From assembly GCA_951394045.1 (NCBI GenBank), contig OX595997.1, positions 1,240,001 through 1,304,000 of the forward strand: a stretch of 64,000 nt of DNA. The letters run 5' to 3'. The notes under the pieces are model-generated. The model was not told the DNA's origin. It saw only the letters and a list, made by a program, of their open reading frames with translations, and did no database searches. How positions within the stretch are numbered: the stretch's first letter is position 1; each line of letters begins with the position of its first letter. The stretch is from Nitzschia sp. DOCU1 (Eukaryota > Bacillariophyta > Bacillariophyceae > Bacillariales > Bacillariaceae). Below, in pieces: positions 20,669 to 31,380 of this stretch. The position numbers were made by a program, and so were the translations under genes.

Positions 20669-22018
20669 TCAAATAGCGGGCCAGGAGAAGGATGATGGAA
20701 GGTTCTGGCAATCATAAGCGGCATCGGCCCATTCCTCGGGCGCGATTCCCGTCTCGCCAGCCTCTGGAAAGTAATAATCTAGAGCCACCGTGGTGTAGGT
20801 GCTCACTCCCCGGAGCAACCGGAACGAAGTCACTCCGTCGGGATACTCTTGGAGCAGATACTGTTGAAAGTCTGACTTGTCAAGGCACAGCTCGGAGAGT
20901 ACACGTTCATCGACAAAGTCGACAACTCCAGACAAGTTGGTAATAACTTGACTGAAATTGGCTCCAAAGCCTTGCTCTCGGAAGTTATCACGATAGGCAC
21001 AATCCCAATTCTGGACTCGCTGGAGATAGGTGTTCTCCAAAGTTTGTGTGAGCAACGCCTGGTTGGCAGTTATCTGGCTGGCCAAGAATCCTGTGACTTG
21101 TTGTAAGGTATTATCCAGGCCAAGTGACGTTTCGTTCAAAAAGGACACGATTGCACTAAGGTTGGTATTCAGGGATTCCAGTCGTTCGTTTTCGCTTCTC
21201 AGCCCGTTCAGCACACTGAACATTTCGGTTAGAGTCTGATTTTCGGCTTCTGTCAAAGTGCCTAGTTCATTCGCCATCTCCTCCAACGCCGCAGTCACGT
21301 TTGAAAGCGCCACGTTTTCAAGTACCAATTTGGCGATTGCGGTCTCGAAAAAGTCAACTTCTTGGCCCAGACGCGTAGCTGTAGTATTAAGCTCGTTGTT
21401 CAGACGGGCGTAGTTCTGATTCTCTTTCGTTAGCTCGTCCACTTGCGCAAGAAGTTCAAGCTGGGTTTGGTTAAGGTTGTCCGCAATGAATTGTAGGTCT
21501 GTGACTGTCGCATTCAGATCTTCATTAAGCTCTTGAAATTCCAAGACTGTCTGGTTAAGCTGGTTATTCAGGTTTTCGTATCGGTCATTCTCTGCCTTTA
21601 GACGGTCGATCTGGCCTGAGAGAAGTTGTACCTGGGCTTCAAGTTCTTCAATCTGGCTTGTAAGACCAGGAATCTTAAACCAGCCAAAAGCTGCGGCTCC
21701 GGCACCACCCAGTATTAGTAGCGTCGCAATCCCCAACGCAGGTTTGGTCATGCCAAATAGCAGCCCCGCACCTTTCGCTCCAGCGCCGCCACCATGAGAC
21801 CTAATATTGTGCTCGAACGTTATCTTGGTTGGGGCCGGAGATCGATCAGTGTCATCAAAGGTGCTTGGCGATGTTAGCGCCGTGTCAAATGTTCCAGCTG
21901 GGGAAATTTCTTCATCTTGAAGAGACGGCCTGGAATAACTTGGGGTGCGCATCGAACTCCCTCGTTCCACATCAGGCAAAGTTTGCTCCTTCGTTGGCGT
22001 GCCTCGTGTCTTGGTCAT
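20669..22018 (-). CDS. Single-pass membrane protein with long Asn-rich coiled coil
   Basis: The 449-residue protein starts at the first ATG. An N-terminal cytosolic region of about 90 residues rich in Ser, Thr and Pro leads to one membrane helix (about 95-115, GIATLLILGGAGAAAFGWF). Then come about 215 residues of heptad-like coiled coil with recurring LNxQLNQT, ENDRYENLNNQ and LTEAENQTL phrases. Many Asn-X-Thr/Ser sites there suggest the coil is luminal and N-glycosylated. The C-terminal 100 residues contain four Cys (NWDCAYRD, LSELCLDK, AYDCQNLP) and form a small globular domain. The family seems common in diatoms but its role is unknown. A tandem repeat lies in its upstream region. Confidence 0.75.
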   Translation of the reverse strand: MTKTRGTPTKEQTLPDVERGSSMRTPSYSRPSLQDEEISPAGTFDTALTSPSTFDDTDRSPAPTKITFEHNIRSHGGGAGAKGAGLLFGMTKPALGIATLLILGGAGAAAFGWFKIPGLTSQIEELEAQVQLLSGQIDRLKAENDRYENLNNQLNQTVLEFQELNEDLNATVTDLQFIADNLNQTQLELLAQVDELTKENQNYARLNNELNTTATRLGQEVDFFETAIAKLVLENVALSNVTAALEEMANELGTLTEAENQTLTEMFSVLNGLRSENERLESLNTNLSAIVSFLNETSLGLDNTLQQVTGFLASQITANQALLTQTLENTYLQRVQNWDCAYRDNFREQGFGANFSQVITNLSGVVDFVDERVLSELCLDKSDFQQYLLQEYPDGVTSFRLLRGVSTYTTVALDYYFPEAGETGIAPEEWADAAYDCQNLPSSFSWPAI

Positions 22019-23014
22019 GGTCAACAACGGAGATCAAGTCGTAAGCTCTTTTTAGTCTATGGTCAGGGGATAATGAGATTTGGCGGTCGCCAAGGTGTGA
22101 CAGCAGCGGCAACTTTGAAAGAACTCCCTCTTACCCAAATTTTTGTGACACGAGGTGCGCCGAGGTGGGATTAACTCCAGAGTACGGCCACGCTCGCCTT
22201 TCAAGGGAAATACGTAGGCCAAAACTACGCAGAGTTTTGGCGGTTCGTCATGTCTCGGAAGCCGTCTTCGACACTCGGAAGATTAACTTTCAGAGTACGG
22301 CCACGCTCGGCTTACAAGGGAAAGACATACCGACCGAAGGCCAACTACGCGGAGTTTTTGCGGTTTTGACGATCCAAGAGTAAAATAGGCTTATTGAGTT
22401 CCGTTTACCAGTCGTGGTGCCGTCGGATAGTTCTGAGGCTCTCATTAACTTTTCAGTATTATTCTTACCTCATGTCTACAACAGGTTAAGTGCATCGCTC
22501 AGGATGATGTAGTTAAATGAAACCCTCGTAGGTTTTATGTAGAAAAGGTAATCGCAAAGACTTACTAACTGGTTGACACGTGGAAACAAAACATACGCAC
22601 TCCCTCCGACGCTATTCTCTAGTAGAGAGAGAACATTTCTTTATCGCTACCACCATGACGAATAACGCTGACGATCCCCTTTTTGTAGATAAAGGCGGAT
22701 TGGCTCAACGAAGAGAGCCTAACTAGTTCGCTCCTGCACATGGGATGTATGATAAGCTGGATCGATTCCCACAGTTAGAGGCAGCTCTTTGGATCAGCGG
22801 TATTGCTTGTCTCCACAGCAGCCGGCTCGGCGTGTCCCAAACGACAACGAAAAGGCTGAGTTGAAATGCCTTATTGCTACAACATTGGAAATATGGCGGC
22901 TATGACATGAATAATATGAAATATATAGTGGTGAGGATTCTTCCCCGAAATCCTCGCTTCTTCCCCTGACAACAACAGCAACAAGCTGTTTGACTGCCCC
23001 CTCCGCTGATGCTG
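22019..23014. other. Intergenic, 996 bp, upstream region of the coiled-coil gene
   Basis: No gene is supported. It contains two copies of an 80-bp element (22170-22365) described separately. The remainder, about 22380-23014, shows nothing recognisable apart from short A/T-rich stretches. Confidence 0.4.
22170..22365. repeat. Imperfect direct repeat, two copies about 112 bp apart
   Basis: Both copies carry CAGAGTACGGCCACGCTCG (22178 and 22291), then CAAGGGAAA, and further on an ACTACGC(A/G)(G)AGTTTT(T)GCGGTT block. Copies run about 22170-22247 and 22282-22365. They lie 150-350 bp upstream of the coiled-coil gene start and could be duplicated promoter elements. Confidence 0.7.
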
Positions 23015-24385
23015 TTAGAATCCAAATGGAGGAACTTCTGGCAGAGAAAGTTGGATCTTTCCAGGACGAAACTCGGGCGAGTTGAGATTCAAATAGCCTG
23101 ACTTTTTGTTGTTGTTGTTGGTAGAAGAAGAGTTGCCGCCGCTTTGAAGCATGCTACTATCGGCGGGGCTGTACATGGGACTGTGGAACGACGACGACGA
23201 CGAGTGCTGCTGCTGCTGGTACTCATGATAGTAGTACTGGAATCGAATATTCGCTTCGTCAAAGAGAGTAAAGACCTTGCCGTTGCGAGGATGAAAGAGG
23301 AGAGCAAAGTGCTGCATGTTGTCCTTGACATAGGAAATCATGGTTTCATCCCCGTTGAGTACAGAACGCCAGTCAATACACCAAGTCGGGTTGCAAAAGG
23401 CTTCAAACATGGTGACTTGTTGGAGATTGGCGAAACTAAGGTTGTGGGGGTTGGCATCCACATGCCAGAGAAGAGTAGGAGTCTCCAAGCTGCTCTTGCC
23501 GGGCGCAACACCCCCACCTCCACGAGTCGCCGCTCCGGCCACTAGGAGCGTCATGAGATTCTCGACGATGCGATCACGCAACTTGGTTTGACCACGAGGA
23601 GCCAGAGGCCGGCGTCCCCACCCCATGGGATAGGGACGCGCCAAGTGTGGATCTTCTGTAATGGGGAATTGTGGCTGCAAGGCCAGCCACTTGCAGCTAG
23701 GATTGCTCATTCCCGACAAAAAGGGGAAACGAGCTACCATGCGTGCTTTCATGGTGGCGCAAGCAATCCATTTGGTCTCCAATACGAGATCGTCGCTGAA
23801 TATCAACAAGATAGCAAGAGACTCTTAGAGTTTGCAACCAGAAAACACCGAAAAGCCATGACATGACAATGATGCTTACCTCTCCACGATTTCGCCTCCT
23901 TTGACAAGACGATGATCTTCTAGCTGGTGTGCAGCAAACTGAAAGACGCGACAAACTTGCTCAACCTTGCAAGAAGGAACATCCCAGACGACAAGTTCTG
24001 GAAAGCCTCCCACAAAGTGAAGACCACAGTCCTGGAGTCCTACAGTGTGGACGACGACCAGATCCCCCCCACTCTGCTGGTAGACGCAATGAATATGAAA
24101 GGTCACTCCACAGCACGAATACACTCGAGTGACAGCTGCTGCTGCTGCTGCTGCGGAGGAAGAAAAGCCACGAGCCATGTGGTTGTTGTCTTCATCGAAA
24201 GCCTGCTTGTTGCCATGAGCCCTGCCACCGCCTCCTCTCGAATACTTTTTGCCACCACGGGGCCCTTTCTTCTTGGAAGGACTTTGAGGGTTCTGGTTGT
24301 TGTGGTTGTTATTCGAATTGCTTGGGCTCACTACTGTGGCTGGCGATGGCTTGTTGGAAGGAGATTGGGGGTTCTTGTTCGCCAT
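23015..24385 (-). CDS. DUF4262-like protein with low-complexity N-terminus
   Basis: Exons 24385-23880 and 23795-23015 flank an 84-bp intron (gtaagc...ttcag, phase 2), giving 428 residues. The first 80 residues are Asn/Ser/Pro- and Lys/Gly/Arg-rich. A poly-Ala run (encoded by a GCT/GCA tract near 24137) precedes the folded part. VVVHTVGLQDCGLHFVGGFP, followed by ELVVWDVP and later HRLVKGGEIVE, resembles DUF4262, a domain found mostly in bacteria and of unknown function. The second exon adds KARMVARFPFLSGM and FEAFCNPTWCIDWRSVL and ends in a Ser/Asn/Gln-rich tail. The DUF4262 call rests on a short motif match. The N-terminus suggests RNA or nuclear association, which is inference. Confidence 0.6.
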
Positions 24386-25531
24386 GGTGGAACTTGAAAC
24401 GGAAATAGAGGCGTTCCTCACTGGACTGGACTGGATTGCTGGTAGTTTGATGGATTTCGAGAGCAACGCAACTGCAGTTACTGCTGTACCGATGGTGCAA
24501 GAAACAAAAGCACGCAACGCAAATCAACAAATATCGTGAGCATTCAGTTCAATAAAGAACAAGAGGAATTTGCGTGGTACCGTAAAAGTACAATCTATCC
24601 AGCTTCGTTTCGAGTCAACGGCGACCCTCCACAGGAGAGTAGTAACGGAAGCGGGATGTAAACAGTAATAGCAACAATAAGAACAAGTAACGATCGATGC
24701 ATCATCGTACCTTTTTTGAGTTCTTTGACTTGTTTGATGGATTTCGTTCGATCCTCGCGAGCAAGCAAAAAATGAAAGATCTTTAAAGCACGGGGTGATG
24801 GCTGGCGCAGTCAAGAGGAACCATCACCTCGACGGCGGGCGCCTCTCTTTCTTGGCGCAATGACGCCGTAGTGGAAACTATTCAAATCAAAATCATCGTC
24901 GTCCACGGGAAGGAATCAACTCTTCGCGAGCAACTGGGAATGATAGTCGATCTGTTGACTGAGAATGTCCAACCCTCTGACATTTCGTACTGGCGTCCAC
25001 ATAGGAAAAGAGGCAGAAGAAGCCATCAAAGTAGTGGCGGCACTTTTTTGGCCTGCTTCCAACAACAAGCTTTGTCGTGCGCTTTGAAAAAATGACAGTC
25101 GTTGCAATCGGGGGCAGCCAAAGTTAGAGGGAGAATGTCTGTACCAGGTAAAGGGGGAGCGCTTCCCCCTTCGCTGATTTAGAACTCGTCGGTGCCTTCT
25201 GGCTCGCTGAAGAGTTCGCACTGCGACAACCAAACGACACTTCAAAGGATCGGCGCTTTTGATGGGCGAAGAACGCTATCCGCTGGATCTTCGGGAGCGG
25301 AGAGAAGGCATCGACGCTCTCTTGCACGTTTGTGAGGACGGGGATTCAAAATGTCTCGGAGAAGAAAGCAGATCATCATCCACAGCATCATCTTCTTGTG
25401 AAGCCACAACACGGGATCAAAGCATTTTATTCTGAAAGTGTGAGACTGTTGGTGACATTGGCGTCGTCCTCGGTCGTTCAGGTTACTCGTCATTTCTACG
25501 CTGTTTATTGCATTCGGCGATTCCTACCATC
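24386..25531. other. Divergent region, 1.15 kb
   Basis: This lies between the DUF4262-like gene (minus) and the OGDH gene (plus). Short frames on both strands lack domains or splice partners. It should contain both promoters. No repeat was recognised. Confidence 0.4.
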
Positions 25532-28500
25532 ATGCCTTATCCCCTGGCCCTGGCAACGGCTTCTCGCCGTTTGACCCAAGTGGCGCGTCATCATCGTTAT
25601 TATCCCAAAGTGCTCTTTTCGAGCAAGGCTCAAGAGGCGGAGACCTTTTTGAGCGGTACCACCAGTCTTTATGCCGAGCAAATGTACGAATTATACTCGG
25701 AAGATCCTAATTCGGTCCACCCCTCCTGGAAACAATATTTCGACAATTTGGACAAGGGGGTCACATTTTCGGTAGATGATTACAGTCGGCCGACGACAAT
25801 CCCTGGAAGGCGAGCGGTCAAGACGGTGAGTACCAGACTAGCTAGATGTATTTGACTATGACAGAGTTACAGACGTTGTCATTCTCACTGACATTATGGC
25901 CTTGTGTCGTCTTTGGATTGTTATTTCTTGATGCTGAAATCAGGATGAAGTTCCTTCCGACTCATTGGCGATTTCGCACTTGATTCGTTCCTATCAAGTG
26001 AATGGGCATTTGGGGGCTAAATTGGATCCTTTGGGACTGCACAATGTCGAAGCATTTCCCTTTCGCCCCACGCCAGGCGAGGATGGTTATCCGTACGAGC
26101 TTGGCCTCGAATACCATGGATTTACAGAGGCCGACTTGGATCGTAAACTTCACTTTAAGGGACGATCATCGGGTGGTAACAAGGGATATTTGGAAGAACT
26201 AGCCAGCCTCCAAACAAGTGCACCAGGCAAAGTGACGCTACGTGCCATCCTCGAGCAATTGCGCAAGACATATTGTGGAACTCTCGGTGTGGAATACATG
26301 CACATTTCGGACCCCAACAAAGTGAACTGGCTGCGACAACGAATGGAGAATCCTCGATGGCAAAATTACGACAAGGAAAAGAAGGCACACATTTACGAAC
26401 GCTTGTGCTTTGCGGATACCTTTGAAAACTTTTTGGCTCAAAAGTTTAATACCACCAAGCGTTTTGGATTGGATGGTGGAGAAGCCATTGTGCCAGGACT
26501 CAAGGATGCGATTGATCGGGCGAGTGAACTAGGAGCTCATTCTTTTGTATTGGGAATGCCCCATCGTGGTCGGTTGAATGTGTTGGCCAACGTGATGCGC
26601 AAGCCGATGCCCTTGATCTTTAGTGAATTCCAAGGAACTCATTACAAAATCAACGACTTTACCAAAGGAAACGACACTTGGGGTATCAGCGGAGATGTCA
26701 AGTATCACTTGGGATCTAGTATGGACCGCACCTATCCCGATGGGCGTCGCATCCACTTGAGTTTAGTGGCCAACCCGTCGCACTTGGAGTGTGTGAATCC
26801 TGTTGTGGCTGGAAAGGCGCGCGCCAAACAATATTATGGTGGCAACAGGTACGTTGATATGCGAGCCCACGATTCCGCGCTTGATTACAAACCATGAAGC
26901 TGACACAATGTGCATTTTGCATCTAACAGACCCGAAGACCAACGCAATGTCGTACCTATTTTGCTTCACGGTGATGCCGCATTTGCTGGACAAGGAGTGG
27001 TCTACGAAACGATGCAGTTGGCCAACGTTCCTGACTTTAGTGTCGGTGGCACCATCCATGTGATTGTGAATAACCAAATTGGTTTCACTACCAACCCCAT
27101 CAATTCGCGTTCCACTCCTTATTGTAGTGATTTGGGCAAGGCCTTTGGATGTCCCATCTTTCATTGTAACGGTGACGATCCTTTGGCCGTCTCAACCGCG
27201 TTGGAGACTGCAGTGGAATGGAGACACGAATGGGGTTGCGATGTTATCGTGGATATGATTTGCTACCGTCGTAATGGTCACAATGAGTTGGATCAACCCG
27301 CTTTTACGCAACCCAAACTCTACAGGGAGATTTCCAGACATCCGCCGACGTTGAAAATCTTTGAGAAGAAGTTATTGGACGACGGTACCATGACGCAAGA
27401 GGAGATTGACGAAATCAAGCAATTCGTTCTGGAATCCTACGAGAAGGACTTCGAAGCATCCAAGACATATGAACGTAAGGATACGGATTGGTTAGCCAGT
27501 CGATGGACGGGCTTCAAGGGTCCGTCGCAGCATTCTCGTATTCGTCCCACAGGAGTTGATATTGAATTGCTTCGAAAGATTGGAGTTACATCGGGAACTG
27601 TGCCTGATGATTTCAAACTGCACCGTCAAATGGCCAAGATCTTCCAGGCGCGAGTGGAAATGGCCGAAAAGGGAAGCGGTATTGATTGGGGCTTGGCCGA
27701 GGCCATGGCTTTTGGAAGTCTCTTACTGGAAGGAAACCACGTCCGTATTACCGGCCAAGACGTCCAGCGCGGTACCTTCAGTCATCGTCATGCTGTCGTG
27801 AAGGATCAAAAGACTGAGGAAGAATACACTCCTCTGAACTACATTGCCACCCGTATGGATCCCTCAACGCCCAAGCAAGATATGGAAGATTCCGATACAC
27901 AGGCAGGCTTCACATGCCGTAACTCGATTCTGTCAGAATTCGGCGTGTTAGGTTTTGAGCTTGGTTATTCGTTGGAGAACCCAAACGCTTTGGTCTTGTG
28001 GGAGGCTCAGTTTGGAGACTTCGTCAATGGTGCCCAGATTATGATTGACCAATTCATCAGTGCGGGAGAAGACAAGTGGCTCCGTCAGTCTGGTTTAGTT
28101 ATGCTGTTGCCCCATGGATACGATGGGCAAGGAGCGGAGCACTCCAGTTGCCGTGTAGAGCGCTTCCTGCAACAAGTCGACGAGGATCCTCACCACATTC
28201 CGAACATGAACCAGGATGAGCGCCAGCAGATCCAGAAGCACAATTGGCAGATCGTGAACTGCACGACTCCCGCAAATTACTTCCACTGTCTCCGTCGACA
28301 AGTCCACCGTGATTTCCGCAAACCTTTGGTGGTGGTTGCACCGAAGAACCTGCTTCGTCACAAGCGTTGCGTTTCGACGTTGGAAGACATGGGCCCCGGA
28401 ACCACTTTTAGGGTAAGAAAGAAGGAAGTCGGGGTTCCGAAAGTTCTTTCATCATCGCATTAGCTCACTGTGTCTATCATGTTCGCAGCGTGTCATTTCA

Positions 28501-29062
28501 GAGACGGACCCTGAAATTTCGGGAAACCCTGATCAAGTCAAGGTATGCTCGTTTGCGTTGAGCTGGTGTAACCGACACTGCTGGAAAACACGGGACTAAC
28601 AATGCTGCCAACCCTTCTAGACTCTTGTTTTCTGCACTGGGCAAATCTACTATGAACTTTTGAATGAAAGGGAACAGCGTGGTCGAAAGGATGTTGCTTT
28701 GGTCCGCCTGGAACAGATCGCCCCGTTTGCTTTCGACCGGGTTGCGTTCAATGCAGACCTATACAAGAACGCGGAGATTGTCTTTGCTCAACAAGAACCT
28801 AAGTATGTTTCGTCGCGTGTACGTGGCTTGATCACTTGCAGCCTTTACCTGACACTTTTCACCGTTTCTTCTGCACAGGAACATGGGAGCCTACCCATTC
28901 TGCCTTCCCAGGATTATGACGGCGACGCGTGAAATTAATGGCAACGAGAAGCGTGCTCGTTATGTTGGACGTACTGTAAGTGCTGCGCCTGCAACTGGCA
29001 TTGGAAGCGTGCACCAAATGGAGTACAGGCAAATCATGGACGGAGTCTTCGGAAAACAGTAG
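25532..29062 (+). CDS. OGDH: 2-oxoglutarate dehydrogenase E1 component, mitochondrial
   Basis: Six exons: 25532-25825, 25944-26848, 26930-28412, 28489-28542, 28621-28802 and 28879-29062, all with GT-AG introns of 76-118 bp, giving 1033 residues, the normal family length. The start MPYPLALATASRRLTQVARH is a mitochondrial presequence. SLYAEQMYELYSEDPNSVHP is the conserved N-terminal segment thought to contact E2. The thiamine-diphosphate fold shows HRGRLNVLANV (about 304) and HGDAAFAGQGVVYETMQLAN (about 414), then NNQIGFTT and RRNGHNELDQP. The second half has GSLLLEGNHVRITGQDVQRG and TFSHRHAVV. It decarboxylates 2-oxoglutarate in the TCA cycle as part of the E1-E2-E3 complex. Joins at TTFR|RVISET, DQVK|TLVFC and QQEPK|NMGAYPF restore family sequence exactly. 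Confidence 0.97.
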
Positions 29063-29581
29063 ATACGGTGACGAAGAAAACACTGGACCATGAAGGTTCG
29101 ATTAGATTAGTTCGCACGCAAAACGAATGCCCTGGACTATCATATTCTTATTATTGCAGTATCTTTAGTAAGGAGTAGCATTTATAGGCATGAGCCAACG
29201 CAGCTCGGTCTCACTATTACTTGTTAAATTGAGTATTGGTGCATGCAGCGTTAAGTTGGCCACGAAGGGACGGCTTCTTGCGCTATTTCTGACGAATTTG
29301 ATTACCCACTACACCCAGTAGTTACTAGTCTATCTGGTGCTATGGAGTCCTACACGGGTGACAGACACCGAGAACTACTCATCTTGGACTGCGAAATTGG
29401 AATGAGGATTGGTCAAAGCAGCCGGAGAGTAAAAAGCTAAATACCGAATTATGTTTGTAAAATGATTCGCCATCTTCAAACAATACAACGAAGATAATAT
29501 ATATGCAGTGAGGCTCTCTTGTTCAGCTCGTGATAAAAGAGATGTGTGTTCCCATTCATTCATTCATCATCATCATTATCA
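29063..29581. other. Intergenic between convergent genes, 519 bp
   Basis: This should hold both 3' ends. A short CATT/CATC run occurs at about 29552-29583. No gene was recognised. Confidence 0.4.
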
Positions 29582-30775
29582 TCAGATTGATTGGTCTCCT
29601 CGCTGTTTGTACCTAATTTTTAGGTTAGTTCCTTCCCGTAGCTTGCTTCCTCCGTTCATTGGAACCCAGCCATTCTCCGGCGGGAGGGGCCGTCCCATTG
29701 AGTTAGGGACATACCACATCGGGTGGATGAGACGTGGGTCGTTGCAACGTGGGTCTACCAAGTTACTTTGCACGGCATCGGCAAGGCACCGTGCAAGGCA
29801 CCATCCCGAAAACCCGTGAGACCCCGACTTTAATTTGATAATGATTAGCGTTTTTGCAAATTCTTGATCTGAAGTTGTACTCGTAGTTGTTGGATTTCTA
29901 TCAAAGTACAGGAAGGCCTGCCCATCATGCGGATGATAACCACGCTGCGCCTGGTAAGTCCCCGTGACTTTGATCCCTTGGACTGTGAGTCCAGTATTGT
30001 GGACTTCGATTGAAGGTGACACCTCTACCAATTCATCGTAACAAGTGTCAAGTTCCCATTCCTTCATTACAAGTCGAGCAAACATGGGGTTTGCCATGTC
30101 GTCGGTGCTGAAGCCATGAAAAACCAACTCCTCCGGGTCCTCCGTGTCCAGATCTACAAATTTCCCCTCAGTCTTGACAAACACCGGAATGATTCTTCCC
30201 AGCTGCTCTGCAGTGAACAGCTTTCGTAAAGCTCGATCCTTTAAGATTGTTTGGAAGTAGTCAAAGGCAGCCTCCATGGCATCCTCAGAAAGATTGCAGG
30301 AATCGCAAAGAACAAATGCTTCCACAAACAAGTCGAGCTTGCCGCCATCTGTATCAATATAAGCCAGTGCCTCCTTGAATTCTTCGACGATGATATCATT
30401 GCAAATATTCATTCCTTGGTGAAATTCGTACTTGTCATACAGTGCGACAGTTTTGACAGCATCTTCCATCGTCATTTTCCGGCTTTCCCGTGGATCCAGG
30501 AACTTCATGGCAAGATCCCACGTTTTTGGTTCGACATCGGGCAGCTTGATTTCTCGAGTAATCGATTCCATCATTGGACTCACCAACAGGGTGTCAATGA
30601 AACCACTCTGGGTGGCCATGACTGTCGAATGGTACCAGTACTCACACATGCTGGGAGCCTCTCCGACAATGACTTTCAAGTCGGGTTCAGTCGAGCGCAC
30701 CTTCTTGGTGGGAGGTTCTTCTTTGATGTCATCATGATTCTGGCGGGGTCTTCGCTCGTTGTTTACGGAAGCCAT
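29582..30775 (-). CDS. BTB/POZ domain protein
   Basis: The single-exon 397-residue protein begins with a charged start (PPTKKVRS could be a nuclear localisation signal) and then a BTB fold at about residues 32-115: LKVIVGEAPSMCEYWYHSTV, ATQSGFIDTLLVSPMMES, IKLPDVEPKTWDLAMKFLDP. The loop order (hydrophobic strand, surface-exposed STVMA helix, then LPDVEPKTW) is the form seen in many diatom BTB proteins. The rest is an uncharacterised C-terminal half with VKTVALYDKYEFHQGMN (BACK-like helices) and a beta-rich end. BTB proteins often dimerise and act as Cullin-3 substrate adaptors; no partner domain such as Kelch is visible. Confidence 0.8.
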   Translation of the reverse strand: MASVNNERRPRQNHDDIKEEPPTKKVRSTEPDLKVIVGEAPSMCEYWYHSTVMATQSGFIDTLLVSPMMESITREIKLPDVEPKTWDLAMKFLDPRESRKMTMEDAVKTVALYDKYEFHQGMNICNDIIVEEFKEALAYIDTDGGKLDLFVEAFVLCDSCNLSEDAMEAAFDYFQTILKDRALRKLFTAEQLGRIIPVFVKTEGKFVDLDTEDPEELVFHGFSTDDMANPMFARLVMKEWELDTCYDELVEVSPSIEVHNTGLTVQGIKVTGTYQAQRGYHPHDGQAFLYFDRNPTTTSTTSDQEFAKTLIIIKLKSGSHGFSGWCLARCLADAVQSNLVDPRCNDPRLIHPMWYVPNSMGRPLPPENGWVPMNGGSKLREGTNLKIRYKQRGDQSI

Positions 30776-31380
30776 GGTTCTCTCTTTGTTGAGCTTAGAT
30801 CAAATGCATTTATGGTGATAGCAAGTCTTGTCAAGCTCTTGTCATTGTTCGTTTGTTCGATTACCCCCACAAAATAGTGAGAGGACATCACACCACGAGC
30901 AAAAACAAAGTCCGCGAGAGCGAAAACCTGCGTGAAGGATATAGTATAATATATAGATACGATTAGTACTCCACTACATATACATGTCGCATCTAACCAG
31001 CGACGCGCGCACGCATCACTCGCATCCGTGACTGAAATCTTTCACGATCACAAATACCCCCGCCGATTTTTTGGCTTCGCATGCGTTGGGTTGTTGGATT
31101 GCAATTTTTTGGCGCACCTGATGGGACTTGCCACTATCGATCATGAACTCGCCTGTCTTGTGTAATCTCAATAAAGTCCTCATTGCTGAAGTATATCAAT
31201 ATGTTTTCACGCTAGCGGAGAGTCGCTTGCCAAAATTGATATGCGTTGGTCACACTTTTTGTGAATGGTTCCGACAAATTTCGTGAGTAGAGCCTATAGA
31301 ATTTGTCCAAGGTCTGTTCAACACAAAGAGCCGTTGCACCATCATTAATATAACTCAAAAAAGAAATAAAGAGCTTGACA
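30776..31380. other. Divergent promoter region, 605 bp
   Basis: This lies between the BTB gene (minus) and the secreted lysine/serine-rich protein gene (plus). A TATA-like AT-rich stretch (gtataatatatag) is near 30945. No gene was recognised. Confidence 0.4.
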
